A stretch of DNA of 64,000 nt, from positions 124,001 to 188,000 of the forward strand of contig NZ_JAZHFS010000009.1 in NCBI RefSeq assembly GCF_036541405.1, given 5' to 3'. Position numbers and translations under genes: made by a program. The notes below the pieces were generated by a model. The model was not told where the DNA came from and made no database searches. It saw only the letters and a list, made by a program, of their open reading frames with translations. The DNA is from Clostridium_AD frigoriphilum (GTDB lineage: Bacteria; Bacillota; Clostridia; Clostridiales; Clostridiaceae). Positions 45,378-53,310 of the stretch are shown here, one piece after another; within the stretch, counting starts at the first letter, position 1, and each line of letters begins with the position of its first letter.

Positions 45378-45698
45378 ATGGTATTTAAAGAATTTGGAAA
45401 TAAGAATAATAAAGCTATCATTCTTATACATGGATATGTTGTAGCATGGAAAATGTAGAAACCTCAAATAGCTGTTTTTAGATATTCACTTTCAAATTCA
45501 ATAGCTAATATTAAAACAGATATACCATATTGTTATGGCTTCAAGTAGGCTTTGCTTGCGAAAAAGTATACTAAATGTATTTTAACAATAGTACCGAATA
45601 TTAAAATCAAGGTTTTTAAAGGCCTTGACCACGGAGAACTATGTATAGGTAATCCCGATTTATATATAAAACAAGCTACTAAATTTTTTCATTCATAG
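45378..45698 (+). pseudogene. alpha/beta hydrolase pseudogene
   Basis: One frame reads MVFKEFGNKNNKAIILIHGY, then VVAWKM-stop-KPQIAVF. The first stop (TAG) falls where the family has Trp (KMWKPQI), a likely TGG-to-TAG change. After a second TAG it continues KYTKCILTIVPNIKIKVFKG and LDHGELCIGNPDLYIKQATK, the catalytic-histidine end of the hydrolase. The middle, including the nucleophile serine, has been deleted. GATGGGGG precedes the start. Confidence 0.75.
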
Positions 45699-45782
45699 CG
45701 TAATTATAAAATTAGATGATGTAATTATTATTTTATAAGGGTTATCAAAGGATCCGTTGTTATAATTGACATCTTTTTTTGA

Positions 45783-45827
45783 CTAAGTGTATCATAAAAC
45801 ATATAAAACCGCATGATACACTTTTAC
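45783..45827. terminator. inverted repeat, possible terminator
   Basis: AAGTGTATCAT pairs with ATGATACACTT across a 16-base loop, followed by TTTAC. It lies 85 bases past the hydrolase pseudogene. The remaining intergenic sequence up to 46010 shows nothing recognisable. Confidence 0.5.
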
Positions 45828-46009
45828 AACAGATTAAGTAGGTTTATAGAAGTTATTATCTCTCTTTTCCAATGTCTCAGTTAATTATCGTTTATTGATA
45901 ATTATTAATATTTTTGTAATTATAAGTATTTACTCTTATAAGGTTATGTATAAAACAATAATTAGCTACGTAAATTAGAAAAAAATATTTTAGTAATCTA
46001 GGGTTAGTT

Positions 46010-46120
46010 TTTTTGCGAAATATAAAGGAAAATTATGAATGTTTGTTGAATTATGTAAAGAAAGCATCATAAAACAAGTAATTTGTTAACTTTACATAAT
46101 GTCTATAATGGGAAGTCAAA
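46010..46120 (+). repeat. dispersed intergenic repeat R1, full copy B
   Basis: Nearly identical to 26651-26763. Outer hairpin ATTATGTAAAG (46050-46060) with CTTTACATAAT (46090-46100) is perfect; inner hairpin AACAA-GTAAT-TTGTT lies at 46073-46087. It ends TCTATAATGGGAAGT about 100 bases before the next start codon. Confidence 0.78.
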
Positions 46121-46217
46121 AAAATTTAATGCTAAATTGATAAATATAGGGAAAATCGAAGATAATTAGATCACTTATGTAAGATAAATAAGTCTAATCA
46201 AAAAAGGAGAAATAAAA

Positions 46218-47135
46218 ATGAAAAAGTTATCAAAAACTCTTTTTGAACAATTAAATAGCTATATGGATACAGACGCTAGACCATTGGAAAAATCTATATT
46301 CAATTATTATTTTAATGATTCAAGTGGTTATGATATATTAGATTCATTAGAAGCATTTCAAAACACAGATGGAGGTTTTGGTAAGGGTATAGAACCCGAT
46401 TTTAAACTTATAAAGTCCTCACCAATGGCAACATCGATTGGCTTAAGATATTTGAGTAAGTTAGACAATAGTGATAGGGCACAAAATATGATTGCAAAGG
46501 CTGTTGAATATCTTGAGACGACTTTTGATAGTAATAGAAATGGTTGGTATAGTGTTCCAAGTATTGTTAACAACTATCCTCATGCACCTTGGTGGGAATT
46601 TAGAAATGATATAAATATGACAGTTATTGATTATTCATGGGGAAATCCTACTGCAGAATTGATAGGGTATGTTTATAAGTACAAAAAATACCTCAATAAC
46701 CTAGATATTTATTCTTTAATAAATTATGCTATAACTAATTTAAATAAACGTACAGAGTTTAACTCAGAACATGAAATAATAAGTTATATTCATATGTATA
46801 ATACTCTAGAAGAAGAAGTTTCTAGCCAAATTATAGATACATTAAATTTAGCTGTTTCTAAATTAGTGAACATACACCAATTTGAGTGGATAAATTATGT
46901 ACCGACACCATTAAAATTTATAAACTTAGATTCTAAGAACTTTTTTGGAATTGAGGGTAAATTCATAGATCAAAATTTAGATTATTTAATAGATCGGCTT
47001 GAAGAAGATGGTAAGATATTACCTACATGGCAGTGGGACAAATATTTAGAAGAATGGGAAATTGCTAAGATTGAATGGATGGGAATCCTAACCCTTGAGG
47101 CTTTATTGTCTTTATTAAAGTTTAATCGAATATAG
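46218..47135 (+). CDS. prenyltransferase/terpene-cyclase toroid-fold protein
   Basis: The 305-residue protein contains a QNTDGGFGKGIEPDF motif (QxxDGGFG, the QW-like repeat of squalene cyclase/prenyltransferase toroids). Further helix pairs follow (MATSIGLRYLSKLDNSDRAQ; MAKAVEYLE-type segments; PTWQWDKYLEEWEIAKIEWM). It is shorter than real cyclases and lacks the DxDD acid motif, so it is probably a fold relative of unknown function. AAGGAGA precedes the ATG. An R1 repeat provides the upstream sequence. Confidence 0.65.
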   Translation: MKKLSKTLFEQLNSYMDTDARPLEKSIFNYYFNDSSGYDILDSLEAFQNTDGGFGKGIEPDFKLIKSSPMATSIGLRYLSKLDNSDRAQNMIAKAVEYLETTFDSNRNGWYSVPSIVNNYPHAPWWEFRNDINMTVIDYSWGNPTAELIGYVYKYKKYLNNLDIYSLINYAITNLNKRTEFNSEHEIISYIHMYNTLEEEVSSQIIDTLNLAVSKLVNIHQFEWINYVPTPLKFINLDSKNFFGIEGKFIDQNLDYLIDRLEEDGKILPTWQWDKYLEEWEIAKIEWMGILTLEALLSLLKFNRI

Positions 47136-47161
47136 TTAGGGTCATAGGAAAGACTTTTCAT

Positions 47162-47238
47162 AAAGTTGGTCACAATCAACTGTTAGAATTACTGAAAAAA
47201 TTAGATAAACTGGACAGGTTATGTCTATAATTGGAAGT
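47162..47238 (+). repeat. dispersed intergenic repeat R2, copy 2
   Basis: Contains AATTACTGAAAAAATTAG, GATAAACTG and GACAGGTTATGTCTATAAT, then TGGAAGTG. Aligned with the copies at 31793 and 63168. It lies about 85 bases upstream of a GNAT gene. Confidence 0.65.
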
Positions 47239-47324
47239 GTAAAATGAAAGTTTAACGGGGATATGTCCATCTTGTATAATATGACGAAATAATGGGTTCA
47301 TATATTTTGAGGGGAGGAATAAAA

Positions 47325-47843
47325 GTGGAATTTTATATTAGACCAATAAATGTTGGTGATGGTAAAGGTATCAATGAATTAAGACGCATGCCGGGTGTAT
47401 TTGAAAATATTTTAGGTATTCCGTCAGAGAGGATAAAACGCAATGAAGATTTCATTGTTAATATGGATGTCAATCAACATGTGTTTGTTGCTGCTTCAAA
47501 GCTTCAAAATGGTGAAGAAATGATTATAGGCACTGCGGGCTTAACTGTAAATGCTAATCATCGCATACGACATAGCGGTAGCATCGGCATAATGATTCAC
47601 AAAGCCTATCAAAATAAAGGTGTTGGTAGTGCCCTAATGAATGCACTTATTGATGTGGCTGACAACTGGTTAATGCTTGTTAGAATTGAATTGACTGTTT
47701 TTGAGGATAATAAGCGAGCTATAAACTTGTATGAGAAGTTTGGATTTGAAAAGGAAGGGATTAAGCGTCTTGCAGTAATAAGAAATGGAAAATATGAAAA
47801 CGAATATTTAATGGCGAGAATAAACTCTGCTCATATACAATGA
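47325..47843 (+). CDS. GNAT family N-acetyltransferase
   Basis: GTG 47325 is preferred, following GGGGAGG at good distance; the frame is open upstream to 47292. The 172-residue protein has SGSIGIMIHKAYQNKGVGSALMNALIDVAD (acetyl-CoA motif Q-x-x-G-x-G) and RIELTVFEDNKRAINLYEKFGF, the classic GNAT C-terminal motif. It resembles small-molecule or ribosomal-protein acetyltransferases of the YhhY/RimI-like group. Substrate unknown. An R2 repeat precedes it. Confidence 0.9.
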   Translation: MEFYIRPINVGDGKGINELRRMPGVFENILGIPSERIKRNEDFIVNMDVNQHVFVAASKLQNGEEMIIGTAGLTVNANHRIRHSGSIGIMIHKAYQNKGVGSALMNALIDVADNWLMLVRIELTVFEDNKRAINLYEKFGFEKEGIKRLAVIRNGKYENEYLMARINSAHIQ

Positions 47844-47911
47844 GAAAATTGTTAATTCGAAATATTTAATTAATATATAATATTTTATATCTATAAATCG
47901 GGAGGGTCATT

Positions 47912-48808
47912 ATGATTGAAAAAACATGTGAAATTATTAATGATGAGTATTGTTGCGATATTGATATAACTATTGAGGAATGGAAACAATTATTAACTAA
48001 TCCTACAGTTTTTGATGATAAAAGCAAAGAAGCTATAAAAAAATGGTATATAGAACCTAGATATTCTGCTACTTGTGGTTATATAGGTAAAAAATATAAT
48101 GAGCACAGTATGAGCGCTAATGGAATTATAAATGGTTTAGCGGGAAGGGTCCAAAAGGAGCTTGGACGGTTCGTTGTGAAGGGAGTAGGCGGTATAGCGG
48201 TAGGAACAAGATTTATTGTGGTGATGAAAAGCAAACTGATAGATGTAAAACCAAAGACTTGGGAGTGGACAATTAGAGAGGAGCTTATTAAAGCTATTGA
48301 GGAATTAAATATATTTTTAGATAATAGTTATACAGATGATGCCCTTGTTTCAGATATCGGCGATAGTGATATTTCTTCGGATACCCAACACTTTGAATAT
48401 AGTGGTAAATCTAAAAATAGGAAAGAACCTATTTATGTACAAAATAAATATTTATATCCTCGAAGTCACAAGGTATCAATAAATGCTTTACGACATGCAA
48501 ATTATAAATGTGAATTTGATAATACTCATTTAACATTTACTAGAAGGAATTCAGGCTTAAACTATACTGAACCTCATCATTTAGTACCAATTGCTTACCA
48601 CAATAATTTTGAAGTTTCTCTTGATGTTGAAGAAAATATTGTTTCTTTATGCGGTAATTGTCATAAGCAAATACATTTAGGACAAGGTTTTGAAGTAATG
48701 CTAGAAAAGCTATATAATGAGCGAAAAGATTTGTTAAAGATGGTTGGTATATATATATCCTTAGATGAGTTGATTAAACTATATAAAAATGATAAATGCG
48801 AAAATTGA
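47912..48808 (+). CDS. HNH endonuclease with N-terminal unknown domain
   Basis: The 298-residue protein has an N-terminal domain of about 150 residues with no recognised family (DITIEEWKQLLTNPTVFDDK, then GLAGRVQKELGRFVVKGVGG). A C-terminal HNH nuclease follows: ANYKCEFDNTHLTF, YTEPHHLVPIAYHNNF, DVEENIVSLCGNCHKQIHLG. The histidine pair, Asn and CxxC zinc site are intact. The build (N-terminal reader plus HNH) resembles McrA-like modification-dependent restriction enzymes. No methyltransferase gene is near, which fits type IV rather than type II restriction. GGGAGGG precedes the ATG. Confidence 0.75.
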   Translation: MIEKTCEIINDEYCCDIDITIEEWKQLLTNPTVFDDKSKEAIKKWYIEPRYSATCGYIGKKYNEHSMSANGIINGLAGRVQKELGRFVVKGVGGIAVGTRFIVVMKSKLIDVKPKTWEWTIREELIKAIEELNIFLDNSYTDDALVSDIGDSDISSDTQHFEYSGKSKNRKEPIYVQNKYLYPRSHKVSINALRHANYKCEFDNTHLTFTRRNSGLNYTEPHHLVPIAYHNNFEVSLDVEENIVSLCGNCHKQIHLGQGFEVMLEKLYNERKDLLKMVGIYISLDELIKLYKNDKCEN

Positions 48809-49052
48809 ATCATAGAATTTAAGGCATCAACAAGTAACTAATTAATGATGACCAGTCACTATATTGATTATACAAAAGGAGAAGATTATGTGTGAGAATT
48901 GTTGCATAAATGCGATCTATCAAACAGTTCAGTTGTAAGTTGATTGAGAGTATACAGATTTAGATCAAAGGAATAATTAGCTCGTTTTTACAACTCTGCT
49001 TACAATTATTTATAAAACGTAATTACCGTCAATAGACTGTAACTATAAATAT

Positions 49053-49172
49053 AAATTAAACATCATAGCTAGAGGAGTGGAGTTCACAGCAGATTGTAAT
49101 TGATGTTCATCGATATGAGTATAGATCTCAGTAGTTGCAACACTTTCGTGACCTAGAATTTGTTCTTGTTGT
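49053..49172 (-). pseudogene. 3' fragment of a third Xer-like recombinase gene
   Basis: About 115 bases matching the recombinase 3' end at 29299-29420, reading LGHESVATTEIYTHIDEHQL and continuing QSAVNSTPLAMMFN. It starts near the stop codon and ends abruptly after the EQILG coding at 49172. The surrounding 430-base gap (48809-49239) otherwise shows only a possible short remnant (ATG at 48888, stop after two codons). Confidence 0.75.
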
Positions 49173-49239
49173 GGCAAAGGTGAAATGGGTTTTTGAATAA
49201 CATTTTATTACGTATTAGTGTATTGAAGGGAGAAATGTA

Positions 49240-49704
49240 ATGAATAACATATCTAACATTGATAATATTCCCAAGGAATATATGTATGATCCTGATTTTC
49301 AATCTAAACTGAAAACGATATTAATAGGCGACGCCATTGGATGTGAAAAAATTTATGTGAACATAGACTATGTAAAACCTGGTGCTGAAAGTACAAAGTA
49401 TCATTCACATTCAGTACAGGAAGAATTCTTTCTCATATTAAGTGGAAAAGGGCTATTGAGAATAGACGGAGAAAAAATATTAATAAAGAAAGGTGATGTT
49501 ATTTCGAAACCTGCTGGTAAAAATATCACACATCAGTTTATAAATAATAGTTTAGAAATATTGCAGATACTTGATATAGGAACTCGTGAAAAAGATGATA
49601 TTATTACATATCCAGATGAAAATGTAATTTATTTAAAAGATAAAAAATTAGTTTTTGATATTAACGATAGTATTAAAGATTGGACATCAGAACTGAATGA
49701 ATAA
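49240..49704 (+). CDS. cupin-domain protein
   Basis: The 154-residue protein has a single cupin barrel: KYHSHSVQEEFFLILSGKGL (HxH...E metal ligands), RIDGEKILIKKGDVISKPAG and NITHQFINNSLEILQI with the late histidine. All four usual metal ligands are present. Small cupins include isomerases, dioxygenases and sugar-binding proteins; the substrate is not known. GAAGGGAG precedes the ATG and a terminator follows. Confidence 0.85.
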   Translation: MNNISNIDNIPKEYMYDPDFQSKLKTILIGDAIGCEKIYVNIDYVKPGAESTKYHSHSVQEEFFLILSGKGLLRIDGEKILIKKGDVISKPAGKNITHQFINNSLEILQILDIGTREKDDIITYPDENVIYLKDKKLVFDINDSIKDWTSELNE

Positions 49705-49721
49705 TATTCTTTTATATCGAC

Positions 49722-49763
49722 ACAAGTAAACCTATATAACTAGATATGGGTTTACTTTATTAA
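49722..49763 (+). terminator. rho-independent terminator after the cupin gene
   Basis: AGTAAACCTATA pairs with TATGGGTTTACT around an eight-base loop, followed by TTATT. The CACAAGTAAA flank recurs at the terminator near 608. Confidence 0.7.
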
Positions 49764-49925
49764 GCGCGTATTTATATTCTGAATGTAACACAATTGAGTT
49801 ACATTCACATTGTTGCTATTGGCCATTCTTTAAAAATTAACTATACTCAATTTATAGTAATTATGGTATAGTTTAATATACATTGTTAGTTAAATATTGT
49901 AAATAAAATAAAGGGAGATGGGAAA

Positions 49926-50345
49926 GTGAAAGATAAGTTTATTTGGGCTATTGCTATATTTATAATTATCACCATTAGTATTTTGATATATTTTTATGTA
50001 AATACCACATATACATATCAGAAAATTGATATTTATACTGCTAAAAATTTTAATAAAGAAAAAAATACTCCCCTTATATCTATTAATGACAAAAATAAAT
50101 TGAAAGAAATTTCAACAATAATAAGAAAGTCTAAAAAAATGCCAGGAATTTTAAATGTAGTATCACCAGAGTATATATTAGAGATACATGGTTTTAATAA
50201 AAGTATGCACACTGTATATTTGTGGATAGGGAAAGATAGTGTTAAGGGTATGTATATGTATAAAGATAATACTGAATCAGGATATTCTATTTCAGAGACG
50301 AACGCTCAGAAACTAAGAAAAATAGTAATTACTGCAAATAATTAA
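49926..50345 (+). CDS. membrane-anchored hypothetical protein
   Basis: GTG start after GGGAGATGGG. The 139-residue product has one N-terminal membrane helix (IWAIAIFIIITISILIYFYV) and an extracellular domain of about 110 residues with alternating strands (YILEIHGFNKSMHTVYLWIG, DSVKGMYMYKDNTESGYSIS). It is basic, with no cysteines in the outer part. Family not recognised. A terminator with a long loop follows the stop. Confidence 0.6.
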   Translation: MKDKFIWAIAIFIIITISILIYFYVNTTYTYQKIDIYTAKNFNKEKNTPLISINDKNKLKEISTIIRKSKKMPGILNVVSPEYILEIHGFNKSMHTVYLWIGKDSVKGMYMYKDNTESGYSISETNAQKLRKIVITANN

Positions 50346-50423
50346 GTCACACTTTTCAGAATAGTAATATGTGTTTGTAAATTTTGCTAGAGATATTTTA
50401 AATAAGAAAAGTGTGATTTTTGT
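50346..50423 (+). terminator. long-loop hairpin after the hypothetical gene
   Basis: TCACACTTTTC pairs exactly with GAAAAGTGTGA across about 48 bases and is followed by TTTTTG. The distance between arms makes termination less certain. Confidence 0.5.
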
Positions 50424-50686
50424 AATTAGATAACAAAATTGGAGGTTTTTAGTATAGGAGTTTTAGAAGATATATTTTCAGTATTATTCGTCAAGGACAA
50501 ATTTTGGCATGTTCATTTTGTTTATTATATATATAAAATGTGAATGATGTATAGGCTAGATTTGTAAACAACAAATGACGGGAAAGAGAATACTTGTTTA
50601 TAATAAAGCTTATTTATATAAAATGGCACATTAGAAATCAGTCAGAACAAAATGCAAAATCTGAAGAAGATGATTGGAGGTACTTT

Positions 50687-51469
50687 ATGGACATAAGACA
50701 TCTAGACTATAATAATTCTATCGTGAATTTGGCTTGCTCAGTATTGAAACATTACGGAGCAGAGAACCATCATGAAACTTTAGCAATATTTGATAACTAT
50801 TTAAAGAAAAATTATAAAAATGTTGTGGTCATGTTATTAGATGCTCTAGGCGTAGACGCCTTAGAAAACCATCTTGATAAAGGAAGTTTTTTTAGGAGGC
50901 ATTTTGTGTCAGAAATATCTACAGTGTTTCCACCCACCACAACTGCGGCAACAACTTCTATTGAAAGTGGATTGACGCCTAAGGAACATGGGTGGCTTGG
51001 TTGGAGTTTATATTTTAGCGAAATAGATAAGATTGTGAATGCTTTTATTAACACACTGGGAGCTAGTGATGAAAAAGCTGCTGATTATCACGTGGCTGGA
51101 AAAATAATTTCTTATAAAAGCATATATGATATTATCAATAAAACTGGTAATGCTACAGCTTACAGTGTGTCACCTTTTGGCACCAATAAAGTTTCCTCAC
51201 ATGTTGAAATGTTTAAAGAGGAATTTTACAAAGACTTTGGCAAGGATTTTTTATTGTTTTCCAAGGCGGAAGTCTTAGAAGGGAATTTATTTGGAGAGGG
51301 TCAAGCCCATAAAAAATTTGAGGAGTTTATTGGTGATTTCTTGGCAGTTGCCATTGGGGACCAAGGCATTGCATACAGTCCTAAATCAAAACAGTTCTTA
51401 TCAAATCATGCAGGAATGACCAAGCAGGAGATGATGGTACCATTTATTGTGGTTGAGAGTCATGGTTAG
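50687..51469 (+). pseudogene. alkaline-phosphatase-superfamily protein with internal deletion
   Basis: ATG 50687 follows GGAGG; the ORF is 260 residues. The N-terminal part has VVVMLLDALGVDALENHL (first metal Asp), FPPTTTAATTSIESGLTPKE (catalytic Thr region) and HGWLGWSLYFSE. The C-terminal part has FIGDFLAVAIGDQGIAYSPK and LSNHAGMTKQEMMVPFIVVE. The segment that normally lies between them, with the D-x-x-x-H and D-H metal ligands (TADHGH type), is missing; the junction is near GEGQAHKKFEEF. The family is about 400 residues. The reading frame survived an in-frame deletion, but the enzyme should be inactive. Confidence 0.65.
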
Positions 51470-51638
51470 TTCGCATCTTTCATAAATGTTACATTAATCG
51501 TGATTCTGTGATATGTGAATAAATGTAGAGACCATTAATATAGTAGATAATGGACAAATTAAAGAATTGCCTTTCAATTATTATCATTTAAAAAACCAGA
51601 ATAAGCAGATAAACAGTAAATTGAAAAGGAGAATAAAT

Positions 51639-52202
51639 ATGGATAGTGTATATGTAAGTTGCCCCGAATTTGAAAATAAACGATTCAATTTAAGATTTAT
51701 TTCTATAGATGACTGTGATGGCTTATTAAAAGTATATTCTGATAAAAAATCAGTTCCCTTATTTAATAGCGATAATTGTAGCGGAGATGATTTTTACTAT
51801 AATACACGTGAAAGAATGAAGCAGGCTCTTGATTATTGGGAATTCCAGTATGACCGAAAAGGTTTTGTAAGATGGTCTATTGTAGATAAAAAAGATAATA
51901 TTGCAATTGGAACAATAGAGTTATTTCATAGAGATTCTAAAGATTATTTTAATAATTGCGGACTTCTTCGTTTAGATTTGAGAAGTGATTATGAAACAAA
52001 AGTCAACATAATTGATATTTTAAAATTGATTATTGATAAAACTTATCAATTGTTTGAGTGTAATATGATAGCAACAAAGGCACTTCCTACTGCAAGTGAA
52101 AGAGTAAAGGCTTTAAAGGAATTAGATTTTTTACCTACTGAAAATAAGTTGATTGGTCATGATGGGACGGAATATCCATCATACTATTTCAAAAATAGAT
52201 AA
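51639..52202 (+). CDS. GNAT family N-acetyltransferase (RimJ/RimL type)
   Basis: ATG 51639 follows AAAGGAGA; the frame is open upstream without a better start. The 187-residue protein reads NKRFNLRFISIDDCDGLLKV at the start and WSIVDKKDNIAIGTIELFHR on the central strands. Later it has LLRLDLRSDYETKVNIIDIL, in place of the usual pyrophosphate loop, and ATKALPTASERVKALKELDF. It is the clostridial GNAT type that lacks a strict R-x-x-G-x-G motif. Substrate unknown. Confidence 0.75.
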   Translation: MDSVYVSCPEFENKRFNLRFISIDDCDGLLKVYSDKKSVPLFNSDNCSGDDFYYNTRERMKQALDYWEFQYDRKGFVRWSIVDKKDNIAIGTIELFHRDSKDYFNNCGLLRLDLRSDYETKVNIIDILKLIIDKTYQLFECNMIATKALPTASERVKALKELDFLPTENKLIGHDGTEYPSYYFKNR

Positions 52203-52206
52203 ATTT

Positions 52207-52251
52207 TAATTTGTAGGGCTAATGTAACATAATTTTAAATTCAGTTCTGTC
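52207..52251. repeat. intergenic repeat shared with 29139-29183
   Basis: See the blocks AATTTGTAG, TAACATAATTTT and GTTCTGTCG. It lies between a GNAT gene and a group II intron fragment. Confidence 0.5.
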
Positions 52252-52261
52252 GTTGAATTAC

Positions 52262-52620
52262 ATATACTTCGGTGGAGTTCAACTGAAAACCGGAAAGGTC
52301 CAAGGCTTTCAATATACAAATCACACTGATTGAAAGTGGCAGTCAGGTTAATGGGTAGAGCTAAAACTGTTATGCAAAGCTAAAGTGACGGGAACAAGGG
52401 AACTGCAATAGGATACGTATTGTAACGTAATGGGTGATTGTGGCACAAAAATTTTGACTACCTAAAATCTGAAACAAGATTGCGAAAAATACTAGATGAG
52501 TTATATAGTACTTCAAAATTGGCGAAATTAGAAGGTAAAAGACCCTCGATTAGAGGGCTAGTTGAAATCATGGCATCAGAAATAACAATAATACGTTCAT
52601 TAATAAAAGTTTATTTGAAT
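52262..52620 (+). mobile_element. truncated group II intron with start of its reverse transcriptase
   Basis: The ORF from about 52438 reads SETRLRKILDELYSTSKLAK, then LEGKRPSIRGLVEIMASEIT, the N-terminus of group II intron-encoded proteins just before reverse transcriptase block 0/1. About 175 bases upstream are structured and more GC-rich (GACGGGAACAAGGGAACTGC), as expected for intron RNA domains. The element stops inside the RT gene, where the convergent response-regulator gene ends, so both the 5' domain I and everything past the RT start are gone. The subclass could not be fixed. Confidence 0.65.
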
Positions 52621-53310
52621 TTACAGTGCAAATCTATAACCAACGCCCCATATTGTTTCAATATATTCAGGGTTTGATGGGTCAGATTCTATTTTTTCCC
52701 TCAATTTTCGTATATGGACCGTAACAGTACCAACATCACCAAACGAATCCATACCCCATACCTTATCAAATATATCATCTTTTGAAAATACTTTATTTGG
52801 GCTTAAAGCCAAAATTGTTAAAATATCAAATTCTTTTGCCGTAAGTATAACTTCAACTCCATTAACATATACACGCCTAGAAGTACGGTGAATGGTAAGC
52901 CCTCTTATCTCAATTATCTCATCTTGATTTTTATTTTCTCCCTTTAGCCTTTCGTACCTTGAGATATGGGCCTTTACTCTTGCAACAAGTTCTCCAGGAC
53001 TGAATGGTTTTGTCATATAATCATCTGCTCCGAGTCCTAGCCCTCTAATTTTATCAATGTCTTCTTTCCTAGCAGAAACCATCAGTATAGGAACATCTTT
53101 TACGCTTCTTATTTGTCTGCAAATTTCAAAACCATCAATTTGGGGAAGCATAAGATCAAGTATGATGAGGTTATAGTTCTTACTAAGTGCAGCTTTAAGC
53201 CCTAATTCTCCATCAACTTCAATATCAACCGAGAAATCATTTATCTCAAGGTAATCCCTTTCAAGTTCTGCTATGCTGAGTTCATCTTCTATTATTAATA
53301 CTTTTTTCAT
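52621..53310 (-). CDS. OmpR-family response regulator of the MacAB-like operon
   Basis: The 229-residue protein has a receiver domain (KVLIIEDELSIAELERDYLE, LIILDLMLPQIDGFEI with the phospho-Asp, GADDYMTKPFSP) and a winged helix ending ETIWGVGYRFAL. It overlaps the kinase stop/start by four bases and is the last gene of the five-gene minus-strand operon. A truncated intron abuts its stop codon, so the last residues might come from the junction. Confidence 0.92.
   Translation of the reverse strand: MKKVLIIEDELSIAELERDYLEINDFSVDIEVDGELGLKAALSKNYNLIILDLMLPQIDGFEICRQIRSVKDVPILMVSARKEDIDKIRGLGLGADDYMTKPFSPGELVARVKAHISRYERLKGENKNQDEIIEIRGLTIHRTSRRVYVNGVEVILTAKEFDILTILALSPNKVFSKDDIFDKVWGMDSFGDVGTVTVHIRKLREKIESDPSNPEYIETIWGVGYRFAL

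Noticed and set aside
48888..48896. Short ATG ORF after AAAGGAGA near 48878
   Set aside because: Stops after two codons; at most the stub of a lost gene.
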